Program-made: the position numbers and the translations under genes
NCBI GenBank assembly: GCA_005884705.1
Contig: VBAF01000325.1
Coordinates: forward strand, 1 to 6,459
Direction of reading: 5' to 3'
DNA length: 6,459 bases
Source: Alphaproteobacteria bacterium
GTDB taxonomy: Bacteria; Pseudomonadota; Alphaproteobacteria; Reyranellales; Reyranellaceae
In this document: piece after piece, positions 1-5,558 of the stretch
Numbering within the stretch: position 1 is the first letter of the stretch
How the letters are laid out: each line of letters starts with the position of its first letter
The notes under the pieces: generated by a model
Told to the model about the DNA's origin: nothing
Database searches by the model: none
What the model saw: only the letters and a program-made list of their open reading frames with translations

Positions 1-231
1 GGCTACGGCTATGCCGGCATCCTCGTCTCCTTCCTCGCGCGCCATCATCCGCTGGCGATCATCCCGGTTTCGATCCTGCTGGGCGGCATCGGCGCCTCGG
101 GCGGCCTGCTGCAGCGCCGGCTCGACCTGCCCGATGCGGCGGTCGTGGTGCTGCAGGGCATCCTGTTCGTCGCCATCCTGGCCAGCGAGACGCTGTACGG
201 GCGCCTGTGGAAACCCAAGGAGGCCGCCTGA
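1..231 (+). CDS. ABC transporter permease, BMP/nucleoside type (3' end only)
   Basis: This is the C-terminal 76 residues of an inner-membrane permease; the reading frame is open from base 1 and stops with TGA at 229-231, so the start lies outside the window. It begins GYGYAGILVSFLARHHP and ends LYGRLWKPKEAA. Two hydrophobic stretches are visible (about residues 17-35 and 46-62), separated by the short polar segment QRRLDLPD. The GYGYAGI opening and the C-terminal pattern match the end of the first of two paired permeases (PF02653, branched-chain amino acid/ribose/BMP superfamily) in nucleoside-type importers such as YufP/NupP. A complete member is about 350 residues, so roughly four fifths is missing. 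Its stop overlaps the start of the next permease by one base (TGATG), implying translational coupling and a 1:1 permease pair. The family call rests on a short fragment plus the very clear neighbours. Confidence 0.85.
   Translation, partial: GYGYAGILVSFLARHHPLAIIPVSILLGGIGASGGLLQRRLDLPDAAVVVLQGILFVAILASETLYGRLWKPKEAA
217..223 (+). promoter_or_regulatory. Ribosome binding site of the second permease
   Basis: AAGGAGG lies inside the last codons of the upstream permease, 7 nt before the ATG at 231. It supports that ATG over an in-frame upstream ATG at 207 and fits coupled translation across the one-base overlap. Confidence 0.8.
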
Positions 232-1154
232 TGGAGAGCGGCCTTGGCCTGTGGGGCGTGCCGCTCGCCATGCTGGCCGGCGCCATTCGTGTCAGCACGC
301 CGTTCATCTTCGTGAGCGTCGGCGAATGCCTGACCGAGCGCTCCGGCCGCATCAATCTCGGCCTCGAAGGCACGCTCATCATGGGCGCGATGAGCGCCTA
401 CGCGATCGCGCTGCTGAGCGGCTCGCCGTGGCTCGGCGTGCTCGTCGCGGCGGCCGTCGGCGTGGCCCTGGGCGCCCTCCATGCCGGCATCTGCCAACTG
501 CCGCGGGTCAACGACGTCGCCACCGGCATCGGCCTGATGCTGTTCGGCACCGGCTTGGCCTTCTTCCTCGGCAAGCCCTACATCCAGCCCAAGGCGCCCA
601 ATCTCGGCGCGATCGATTTCGGCTGGTGGAGCAGCGTCCCGCAGGTCCACCAGGCGCTGCAGGTCAACTACCTCTTCATCGTCGGCATCGTCTCGGCCTT
701 CGCGCTCGCCTGGGCGCTCAAGAACACGCGCTGGGGCCTGATCGTGCGGCTGGCCGGCGAGAGCGTCGACGCGGCGCTGGCGATCGGCGTGCCGGTCGGC
801 CGCGTGCGGCTGATCGCGACGGCGATCGGCGGCGCCTTCGCCGGTGTCGGCGGCGCGTTCCTGTCGCTCTACTATCCGGGGAGCTGGAACGAAGGCCTGT
901 CGAGCGGCCAGGGCCTGATGGCGGTGGCGCTGGTGATCTTCGCCCGCTGGGAGCCGGTGCGCTGCCTGTGGGCCTCGCTGCTGTTCGGCGCCGCCGGCGC
1001 GATCAGCCCGGCGCTGCAGTCGGTCGGCATCACCCAGGGCTACTATCTGTTCAGCGCCGCGCCCTATGTTCTCACATTGGCTCTGATGATCGCGACCTGC
1101 TCGCCCGAGCGCGCCCTGCGCGGCGCGCCCGGCGAGCTCGGCGCCGTGAGGTGA
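231..1154 (+). CDS. ABC transporter permease, BMP/nucleoside type (complete)
   Basis: This is a 307-residue integral membrane protein, the second permease of an importer resembling YufQ/NupQ; family members are usually about 300-320 residues, so it looks full length. Many hydrophobic segments are visible, for example around residues 49-63, 67-85, 98-113, 146-163, 195-213, 227-238, 247-260 and 277-290. The family hallmark GRINLGLEGTLIMGAM is at about 39-54. The cytoplasmic coupling-helix region, WGLIVRLAGESVDAALAIG, is at about 168-186 and is expected to contact the ATPase. The ATG at 231 is chosen because of the Shine-Dalgarno at 217-223 and the one-base overlap with the previous stop. With its partner it should form the translocation pore for a solute delivered by a periplasmic binding protein that is not in this window. 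The substrate cannot be read from the permease; the two hydrolases downstream point to a ureide or amide. Confidence 0.93.
   Translation: MESGLGLWGVPLAMLAGAIRVSTPFIFVSVGECLTERSGRINLGLEGTLIMGAMSAYAIALLSGSPWLGVLVAAAVGVALGALHAGICQLPRVNDVATGIGLMLFGTGLAFFLGKPYIQPKAPNLGAIDFGWWSSVPQVHQALQVNYLFIVGIVSAFALAWALKNTRWGLIVRLAGESVDAALAIGVPVGRVRLIATAIGGAFAGVGGAFLSLYYPGSWNEGLSSGQGLMAVALVIFARWEPVRCLWASLLFGAAGAISPALQSVGITQGYYLFSAAPYVLTLALMIATCSPERALRGAPGELGAVR
1148..1154 (+). promoter_or_regulatory. Ribosome binding site of the first cysteine hydrolase
   Basis: GAGGTGA, which includes the stop codon of the upstream permease, sits 5 nt before the ATG at 1160. It fixes the start of the hydrolase, whose reading frame is otherwise open far upstream through out-of-frame permease sequence. 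Confidence 0.8.
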
Positions 1155-1159
1155 CGACC

Positions 1160-1789
1160 ATGCACGTCAAATCCCGCCCCTATGCCTGGCCGTGGAACGG
1201 CGATCTGCGGCCGCAGAACACCGCGCTGGTCATCATCGACATGCAGACCGACTTCTGCGGCGTCGGCGGCTATGTCGACAAGATGGGCTACGACCTGTCG
1301 CTCACCCGGGCGCCGATCGAGCCCTTGAAGAAGCTGCTCGCCGCCGCGCGCCAGGCCAGCTGGCACGTCATCCATACCCGCGAAGGCCATCGGCCCGACC
1401 TCTCCGACCTGCCGGCCAACAAGCGCTGGCGCTCGCAGCAGATCGGCGCCGGCATCGGCGATCCCGGTCCGTGCGGCCGCACGCCGGCGCCGGGCGAACC
1501 GGTGATCGACAAGCCGGGCAAGGGCTCGTTCTGCGCCACCGACCTCGAGCTGATGCTGCGCACCCGCAGGATCGACAACCTGGTGCTGACCGGCATCACC
1601 ACCGATGTCTGCGTCCACACCACCATGCGCGAGGCCAACGACCGCGGCTTCGAATGCCTGGTCCTCGAGGACTGCACCGGCGCCACCGACAAGGGCAATC
1701 ATCTGGCGGCGCTCAAGATGGTCGAGATGCAGGGCGGCGTGTTCGGCGCCGTCGCCAACTCCGCCGCCGTCATCGAGGCCCTGTCATGA
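1160..1789 (+). CDS. Isochorismatase-family cysteine hydrolase, biuret amidohydrolase-like, with a 15-residue gap
   Basis: This 209-residue cytoplasmic amidase-type enzyme has the isochorismatase fold. The putative catalytic triad is Asp27 (ALVIIDMQTDF), Lys118 (VIDKPGKGSF) and Cys151 (GITTDVCV). It closely resembles, from memory, biuret amidohydrolase (BiuH) of Rhizobium: shared features are the PWPxNG/LRPxNTAL N-terminus, HTREGHRPDL, LPANKRWRSQ, IGAGIGDPGPCGR, MREANDRG, NHLAALKM and MQGGVFG with its glutamine at 191. BiuH hydrolyses biuret to allophanate plus ammonia. Against its sibling at 3340-4008, 15 residues are absent between Pro114 and Val115, immediately before the catalytic lysine. 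Asp-to-Lys distance is 91 residues here and 105 in the sibling, while Lys-to-Cys is 33 in both. The reading frame is preserved, so the protein may be altered or inactive. It is encoded between permease and ATPase genes, so it is co-expressed with the importer. Biuret as substrate is an inference; another carbamoyl amide is possible. Confidence 0.9.
   Translation: MHVKSRPYAWPWNGDLRPQNTALVIIDMQTDFCGVGGYVDKMGYDLSLTRAPIEPLKKLLAAARQASWHVIHTREGHRPDLSDLPANKRWRSQQIGAGIGDPGPCGRTPAPGEPVIDKPGKGSFCATDLELMLRTRRIDNLVLTGITTDVCVHTTMREANDRGFECLVLEDCTGATDKGNHLAALKMVEMQGGVFGAVANSAAVIEALS
1625..1653 (+). repeat. 29-nt exact direct repeat, copy 1 (in first hydrolase gene)
   Basis: This stretch encodes MREANDRGF plus the first two bases of the next codon. 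It is identical base for base to 3838-3866 in the second hydrolase gene, although the two proteins are clearly diverged elsewhere. It marks the paralogous relationship and the most conserved part of the fold, just after the catalytic cysteine. Confidence 0.85.
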
Positions 1790-1794
1790 GGAGG
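1789..1794 (+). promoter_or_regulatory. Ribosome binding site of the ABC ATPase
   Basis: A perfect AGGAGG overlaps the stop codon of the first hydrolase and lies 5 nt before the ATG at 1800. It decides the ATPase start, because the frame is open upstream through hydrolase sequence. Confidence 0.85.
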
Positions 1795-1799
1795 GCGGG

Positions 1800-3326
1800 A
1801 TGACGGCGCCGTCGCTGGTGAGCGCCCCGTCGCTCGAGCTGATCAGCTTCTCCAAGCGCTTCGGCGCGCTGGCCGCGCTCGACGATGTGTCGGTCAAGAT
1901 CGCGGCCGGCGCCTTCCATGCACTGCTGGGCGAGAACGGCGCCGGCAAGAGCACGCTGGTGAAATGCGCCATGGGCTACTACGCCGCCGACGAGGGTGAG
2001 ATCCTGCTGAACGGCCGGCAGGTCACCATCGACCATCCGCGCCAGGCGCACGAGCTCGGCCTCGGCATGGTCTATCAGCACTTCACCCTGGTGCCGAACA
2101 TGACGGTGCTGGAGAACTTCGTGCTCAGCCGCGAGCATCTGCCGGCGGTGATCGACTGGACCGTCGAGCGCCAGCGGCTCAAGGACTTCTTCGCCACCAC
2201 GCCGTTCATCGTGCCGCTCGACACCCCGGTCGCCGACCTCGCCGCCGGCCAGAAGCAGAAGGCCGAGATCCTGCGCCAGCTCTATCTCAAGCGCGGCCTG
2301 CTGATCCTCGACGAGCCGACCTCGGTGCTGACGCCCGACGAGGCCGACGAGGTGCTGTCGACCCTCAAGCAGATGACGCGCGACAAGCTGCTGACCATCG
2401 TCGTCATCACCCACAAATTCCGGGAGGTGAACGCCTTCTGCGACACCGTGACGATCCTGCGGCGCGGCAAACTGGTGGGCACGCGGCGGGTCGCCGAGCT
2501 CGACAACGACAGCATGGCCGAGATGATGGTCGGCAGCCGCGAGACGCGCGCCTCGGTCGAGCGCGAGCAACGCGCGCCGGGCAAGGCGGTGCTGCAGGTC
2601 GAGAAGCTGTCGGTCGCCGACACCGTCGGCCAGCTCGCGGTCGAGGACCTGTCGCTGGAAATCCGGGCCGGCGAGATCGTCGGCGTCGCCGGCGTCAGCG
2701 GCAACGGCCAGCGCGAGCTGGTCGAGACGCTGGCCGGCCAGCGCCACGCCGAAGCCGGCGCGATGAAGGTGCATGGCGAGCCCTACACCGCGACGCGACG
2801 GGAGATGGTCCGGCACAAGATCGCCTGCCTGCCGGAAGAGCCGTTGCGCAACGCCTGCGTCGCCGAGATGTCGGTCGCGGAGAACATGGCGCTGCGCTCG
2901 TTCGACCAGCCGCCGGCCTCGCCCGACGGCGTGCGCCTCAGGCGCGCGCCGATGCGCGACGCCGCGCGTCGGTTGATCGAGGCCTATCGCGTCAAGACGC
3001 CCGGACCCGACGCGCCGATCCGCGCGCTGTCGGGCGGCAACGTGCAGCGCGCCGTGCTGGCGCGCGAGCTGTCCAGCGAAGGCGACCTGCTGATCGTCGC
3101 CAACCCGTGCTTCGGCCTCGACTTCGCCGCGGTCGCCGAGATCCGCGCCCGCATCGTCCAGGCGCGCAACCGTGGCGCGGCGGTGCTGCTGGTCAGCGAG
3201 GACCTCGACGAGATCCTGCAGCTCAGCGACCGCATCGTGGTGATGTTCGACGGCCGGCTCGCGCTCGAGACGCCGGCGGCCGCGGCCGATGTCGGCGCGA
3301 TCGGCCGCGCCATGGCCGGGCACTGA
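1800..3326 (+). CDS. ABC transporter ATP-binding protein with two nucleotide-binding domains, BMP/nucleoside type
   Basis: This 508-residue cytoplasmic ATPase drives the importer; tandem-domain members (YufO/NupO, RbsA-like) are about 500-515 residues, so it is complete. Domain 1 has Walker A GENGAGKST (44-52), Q-loop Gln93, signature LAAGQ (147-151), Walker B LLILDE (167-172) and H-loop His205. Domain 2 has a degenerate Walker A, GVSGNGQR (298-305, Gln304 where Lys is expected), the strong signature LSGGN (410-414), a degenerate Walker B, LLIVANP (430-436), and no H-loop histidine (Ser466). The asymmetry predicts one hydrolytic site (domain 1 Walker motifs facing the domain 2 signature) and one weak site, as is usual in this family. 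The EEPLRNACV and ANPCFGLDF segments suggest a distinct subfamily. It starts 10 nt after the first hydrolase and is followed after 13 nt by the second, so it is sandwiched between the two enzymes. Confidence 0.95.
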   Translation: MTAPSLVSAPSLELISFSKRFGALAALDDVSVKIAAGAFHALLGENGAGKSTLVKCAMGYYAADEGEILLNGRQVTIDHPRQAHELGLGMVYQHFTLVPNMTVLENFVLSREHLPAVIDWTVERQRLKDFFATTPFIVPLDTPVADLAAGQKQKAEILRQLYLKRGLLILDEPTSVLTPDEADEVLSTLKQMTRDKLLTIVVITHKFREVNAFCDTVTILRRGKLVGTRRVAELDNDSMAEMMVGSRETRASVEREQRAPGKAVLQVEKLSVADTVGQLAVEDLSLEIRAGEIVGVAGVSGNGQRELVETLAGQRHAEAGAMKVHGEPYTATRREMVRHKIACLPEEPLRNACVAEMSVAENMALRSFDQPPASPDGVRLRRAPMRDAARRLIEAYRVKTPGPDAPIRALSGGNVQRAVLARELSSEGDLLIVANPCFGLDFAAVAEIRARIVQARNRGAAVLLVSEDLDEILQLSDRIVVMFDGRLALETPAAAADVGAIGRAMAGH

Positions 3327-3339
3327 GGATGGGCCACCG

Positions 3340-4008
3340 ATGAAGACCATCGCCGCGCAGCCGTTCGATTTCAGCTTCGATCCGGCGCGCACCGCGCTGA
3401 TCGTGATCGACATGCAGCGCGACTTCATCGAGCCGGGCGGCTTCGGCGCCGCGCTCGGCAACGACGTCACCCTCCTGAAGAAGATCGTGCCGACGGTCGG
3501 CCGGCTGATCGGCGCCTTTCGCAGGGCCGGGCTGCCGGTCATCCATACGCGCGAGTGCCACAAGCCCGACCTGTCGGATCTGCCCAGGGCCAAGCATGCG
3601 CGCGGCAAGCCGAGCCTGCGCATCGGCGATGCGGGCCCGATGGGCCGCATCCTGATCGCCGGCGAGCCCGGCGCCGACATCGTGCCGGAACTGGCGGCGG
3701 CCGCGGGCGAGGTCGTGATCGACAAGCCCGGCAAAGGCGCCTTCCACGCGACGCCCCTGGCGGACATTCTCGCTGCGAAGAAGATCACGCACCTGGTGTT
3801 CGCGGGCGTCACCACCGAGGTCTGCGTGCAGACGACGATGCGCGAGGCCAACGACCGCGGCTTCGACTGCCTGCTCGCCGAGGACGCGACGGAGAGCTAT
3901 TTTCCGGAATTCAAGAAAGCGACGATCGACATGATCCGCGCCCAGGGCGCGATCGTCGGCTGGACCGCGACTGTCGATCAGATTTCGAGTGCAATCATCT
4001 CACCCTGA
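3340..4008 (+). CDS. Isochorismatase-family cysteine hydrolase, second paralogue
   Basis: This is a 222-residue cytoplasmic amide hydrolase with the isochorismatase fold. The predicted triad is Asp24 (ALIVIDMQRDF), Lys129 (VIDKPGKGAF) and Cys162 (GVTTEVCV). It shares HTRE, PDLSDLP, GEP, VIDKPGKG and TTMREANDRGF with the first hydrolase but differs in the regions likely to line the pocket: HKPDLSDLPRAKHARGKPSL replaces the BiuH-like LPANKRWRSQ region, and ESYFPEFKKATIDMIRAQGA replaces GNHLAALKM. It is therefore probably a different specificity, not a redundant copy. Family relatives include biuret, triuret (TrtA) and ureidoacrylate (RutB) hydrolases, and I cannot choose between them. The ATG at 3340 has GAGGA 10 nt upstream, overlapping the ATPase stop; the gap is 13 nt. 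It retains the GEPGADIVPELA stretch that the first hydrolase lacks. The last codons (Ser-Pro-stop) run into a palindromic element at 4002-4035. Confidence 0.92.
   Translation: MKTIAAQPFDFSFDPARTALIVIDMQRDFIEPGGFGAALGNDVTLLKKIVPTVGRLIGAFRRAGLPVIHTRECHKPDLSDLPRAKHARGKPSLRIGDAGPMGRILIAGEPGADIVPELAAAAGEVVIDKPGKGAFHATPLADILAAKKITHLVFAGVTTEVCVQTTMREANDRGFDCLLAEDATESYFPEFKKATIDMIRAQGAIVGWTATVDQISSAIISP
3838..3866 (+). repeat. 29-nt exact direct repeat, copy 2 (in second hydrolase gene)
   Basis: This is identical to 1625-1653. The copies are in the same orientation about 2.2 kb apart and bracket the whole ATPase gene. Confidence 0.85.
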
Positions 4009-4035
4009 GGAGCGGCCGCAGGCCGCTCGAAGGGT
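4002..4035. repeat. GC-rich palindromic element overlapping the operon's last stop codon
   Basis: The inner stem is GAGCGGCC (4010-4017) with a GCA loop and a perfect partner GGCCGCTC (4021-4028). An outer stem pairs ACCCT (4002-4006) with AGGGT (4031-4035) across a small asymmetric bulge. The TGA stop of the second hydrolase (4006-4008) lies in the left arm. The layout CCTGAGGAG, then a GC stem, then CTCGAAGG resembles, from memory, a dispersed intergenic palindrome common in alphaproteobacterial genomes. It lies between two convergent genes and could protect 3' ends or help terminate transcription. No U-tract follows on either strand, so it is not a classical intrinsic terminator. Confidence 0.8.
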
Positions 4036-4066
4036 AAGGTATTCTTGGTGCGGCGCCCTCGACCAG

Positions 4067-4432
4067 CTAGTGAAGGGCTCTATCGCGGCTGATGTAGTGG
4101 CCGCGCCTCAGTTCCTTGAAGAAATGCGGCACTTGCGGGTGGGACACCGGTTTGCCGGTCTCATCGGCGAGTAGGTTTTGTTCAGAAACGTACGCTACGT
4201 AGGTGGTCTGCGCGTTCTCGGCGAGCAGATGGTAGAATGGCTGGTCGCGGCGCGGCCGGACCTCCTCGGGAATGGAGGCCAGCCACTCTTCGGTGTTGGC
4301 GAACACCGGGTCGACGTCGAAGATCACGCCGCGAAAGGGATAGATGCGGTGCTTCACCACCTGCCCGATGGCGAACTTGGCCTTGGGCGGCTGCACAAGG
4401 CCTGGCACGTTGCTCTGATTGGCAATTTCCAT
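4067..4432 (-). CDS. hspQ: Heat shock protein HspQ (YccV-like, hemimethylated-DNA-binding domain)
   Basis: This is a 121-residue cytoplasmic protein. The HspQ/YccV domain spans about residues 18-106, with the recognisable segments FAIGQVVKHRIYPFRGVIFDVDP (20-42), ANTEEW (45-50), IPEEVRPRRDQPFYHLLAE (54-72), YVAYVSEQNL (78-87) and HPQVPHFF (98-105). In E. coli, HspQ is about 105 residues, binds hemimethylated DNA in vitro, affects stability of mutant DnaA, and acts as a specificity factor for Lon protease. This copy has a short N-terminal extension (MEIANQSNVPGLVQPP) and a basic C-terminal tail. The ATG at 4432 is the only plausible start: the frame upstream has no ATG, GTG or TTG before a stop. 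A GGGGG run 13 nt upstream is a poorly spaced ribosome site. The gene is convergent with the hydrolase operon and divergent from the next gene. No sigma-32-type promoter could be confidently placed. Confidence 0.95.
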   Translation of the reverse strand: MEIANQSNVPGLVQPPKAKFAIGQVVKHRIYPFRGVIFDVDPVFANTEEWLASIPEEVRPRRDQPFYHLLAENAQTTYVAYVSEQNLLADETGKPVSHPQVPHFFKELRRGHYISRDRALH

Positions 4433-4516
4433 GGCGAAAGTATTACCCCCTTTGATTCCACCCGCAACGCGTCCGCTGGGGACCGAATTGTCTCAGGTGC
4501 TGCAGGAATACGCTTT

Positions 4517-4536
4517 CCGGCCTGCTCCGGCCTGCC
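4517..4536. repeat. Tandem 10-bp duplication in the intergenic region
   Basis: CCGGCCTGCT (4517-4526) is followed directly by CCGGCCTGCC (4527-4536), matching at 9 of 10 positions. Ten bases is close to one helical turn, so both copies face the same side of the helix. This could be two sites for a regulator or simple slippage; the sequence cannot tell which. Confidence 0.6.
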
Positions 4537-4694
4537 CTGGGTTCATCTTACGCAAAAATGTGGCCAAAGGAACGCGGCCTAATGCACAACCTCTTGGGAT
4601 GGGCACCCTGCGGGAAGTGCGGCCATCCGGCGAGAACCGCACCAGCGTCGTTGACGCGGGGCCCGCCCTGTGGACTCTGAGGCGGGGATTGTCC

Positions 4695-4699
4695 GGGGA
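4695..4699 (+). promoter_or_regulatory. Ribosome binding site favouring the GTG start at 4706
   Basis: GGGGA sits 6 nt before GTG at 4706. The alternative in-frame GTG at 4670 would add 12 residues (MDSEAGIVRGNR) that do not resemble the usual family N-terminus, where KVRFWGVRGS lies within the first few residues. Confidence 0.55.
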
Positions 4700-4705
4700 A
4701 ACCGA

Positions 4706-5548
4706 GTGGCCGAGGGTCTGAAAGTCCGCTTCTGGGGTGTGCGCGGCTCTATTTCATGTTCCGGTGCAGAATACGCCCGTTACGGCGGCAATACGTCGTG
4801 CCTGGAAGTGACCGCGGGCGGCCGCCGGCTGATCCTGGACGCCGGCACCGGCATCCGCACGCTGGGGCTCGAGCTGGCGCGGCTGGCGCCGCTCGACATC
4901 GACATCTATTTCACCCACACGCATCTCGACCATCTTTCGGGCCTCACCTTCTTCGCGCCGCTGTTCGACGAGCGCAATTCGGTGCGGATGTGGGCGGGCC
5001 ATCTCGAGGCGCCGTACACGCTCAAGAAGGTGGTCAGCAACCTGATGCAGGCGCCGATCTATCCGGTGACGCTCGAGATCTTCAAGGCCAAGGTGGGCTT
5101 CCGGGAATTCAAGGCGGGCGATCCGCTGACCTGCGGCAGCGCGATCCAGATGCGCACCGCGCCGCTCAACCATCCCAACGGCGCCACCGGCTATCGCATC
5201 GAGCATGGCGGCAAGTCGATCTGCTACATCACCGACACCGAGCATCGGCCGGGAGGTTTGGACCAGACGATCGTCGAGCTGTGCCGCGGCGCCGACGTGA
5301 TGATCCACGATTCGAGCTACACCGATGCTGAGTATCCCCGGTACAAGGGCTGGGGCCATTCGACCTGGCAGGAGGGCGCCGATGCCGCGGGCGTCGGCAC
5401 GCTCGCGATCTTCCATCACGATCCGAGCCATGGCGACGCCTTCATGGACGATGTCGCGCGCGAGGCGGCGGCGGCGCGTCCCGGCACCGTGCCGAGTGGC
5501 TTGCCGCGCGTGCTGGTGGCGCACGAAGGCCTGACCCTGGCGCCATGA
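4706..5548 (+). CDS. MBL-fold metallo-hydrolase (metallo-beta-lactamase superfamily)
   Basis: This is a 280-residue predicted cytoplasmic metal-dependent hydrolase with no signal peptide. The family opening is WGVRGSISCSG (10-20), then YGGNTSCLEV (26-35) and LILDAGTGIRTLG (42-54). Metal ligands are visible as the HTHLDH motif (71-76), His156 (NHPNG), Asp177 (YITDTEH) and a late histidine, with His218 (GWGHST) and the FHHDPSHGD cluster (236-244) as candidates. The overall pattern matches the Lactamase_B_2/PhnP-like group, which includes cyclic-nucleotide phosphodiesterase-like and tRNase Z-like phosphodiesterases. A phosphodiesterase activity is likely, but the substrate is unknown. Length and motifs look intact. 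The start is GTG at 4706, chosen from the ribosome site; GTG 4670 is the alternative. The stop (5546-5548) overlaps an ATG at 5545 that opens a 5-codon ORF leading into the next gene's start, so the next gene is probably co-transcribed. Confidence 0.9.
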   Translation: MAEGLKVRFWGVRGSISCSGAEYARYGGNTSCLEVTAGGRRLILDAGTGIRTLGLELARLAPLDIDIYFTHTHLDHLSGLTFFAPLFDERNSVRMWAGHLEAPYTLKKVVSNLMQAPIYPVTLEIFKAKVGFREFKAGDPLTCGSAIQMRTAPLNHPNGATGYRIEHGGKSICYITDTEHRPGGLDQTIVELCRGADVMIHDSSYTDAEYPRYKGWGHSTWQEGADAAGVGTLAIFHHDPSHGDAFMDDVAREAAAARPGTVPSGLPRVLVAHEGLTLAP

Positions 5549-5558
5549 TCGGCGACTC

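Larger units (their letters stand above)
4433..4705. other. Divergent intergenic region between hspQ and the MBL-fold gene
   Basis: These 273 bases should contain the promoter of hspQ (reading left) and of the MBL/methyltransferase pair (reading right). A TTGACG at 4651-4656 followed after 16 nt by GACTCT is a weak sigma-70-like candidate on the + strand; it would put the transcript start close to the GTG at 4706. No convincing heat-shock promoter is visible on the - strand. The region also holds a 10-bp tandem duplication and a 40-codon ORF (4558-4680) that I do not consider supported. Confidence 0.5.

Noticed and set aside
3329..3343. Mini-ORF MGHR between the ATPase and the second hydrolase
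   Set aside because: Four codons arising from the GGATGG context of the ribosome site; it could aid coupling but nothing supports it as a gene.
1770..3851. Very long - strand open frame (693 codons) opposite the ATPase and second hydrolase
   Set aside because: It is a shadow caused by strong GC3 bias; its translation is rich in Arg, Ala, His and Asp with no domain, while the + strand carries textbook ABC and hydrolase motifs.
4002..4035. Intrinsic (rho-independent) terminator for the operon or hspQ
   Set aside because: The hairpin is strong but no run of T follows it on either strand, so it is recorded as a palindromic element.
4558..4680. 40-codon + strand ORF with a CGKCGHP stretch (Cys-x-x-Cys) in the intergenic region
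   Set aside because: There is no ribosome site, the composition is that of GC-rich non-coding DNA, and it overlaps the likely promoter of the MBL gene; the two cysteines alone are not evidence of a zinc ribbon.
4670..4705. Upstream GTG start for the MBL-fold gene
   Set aside because: It adds residues unlike the family N-terminus, and GTG at 4706 has a better-placed ribosome site; it is kept only as an alternative.
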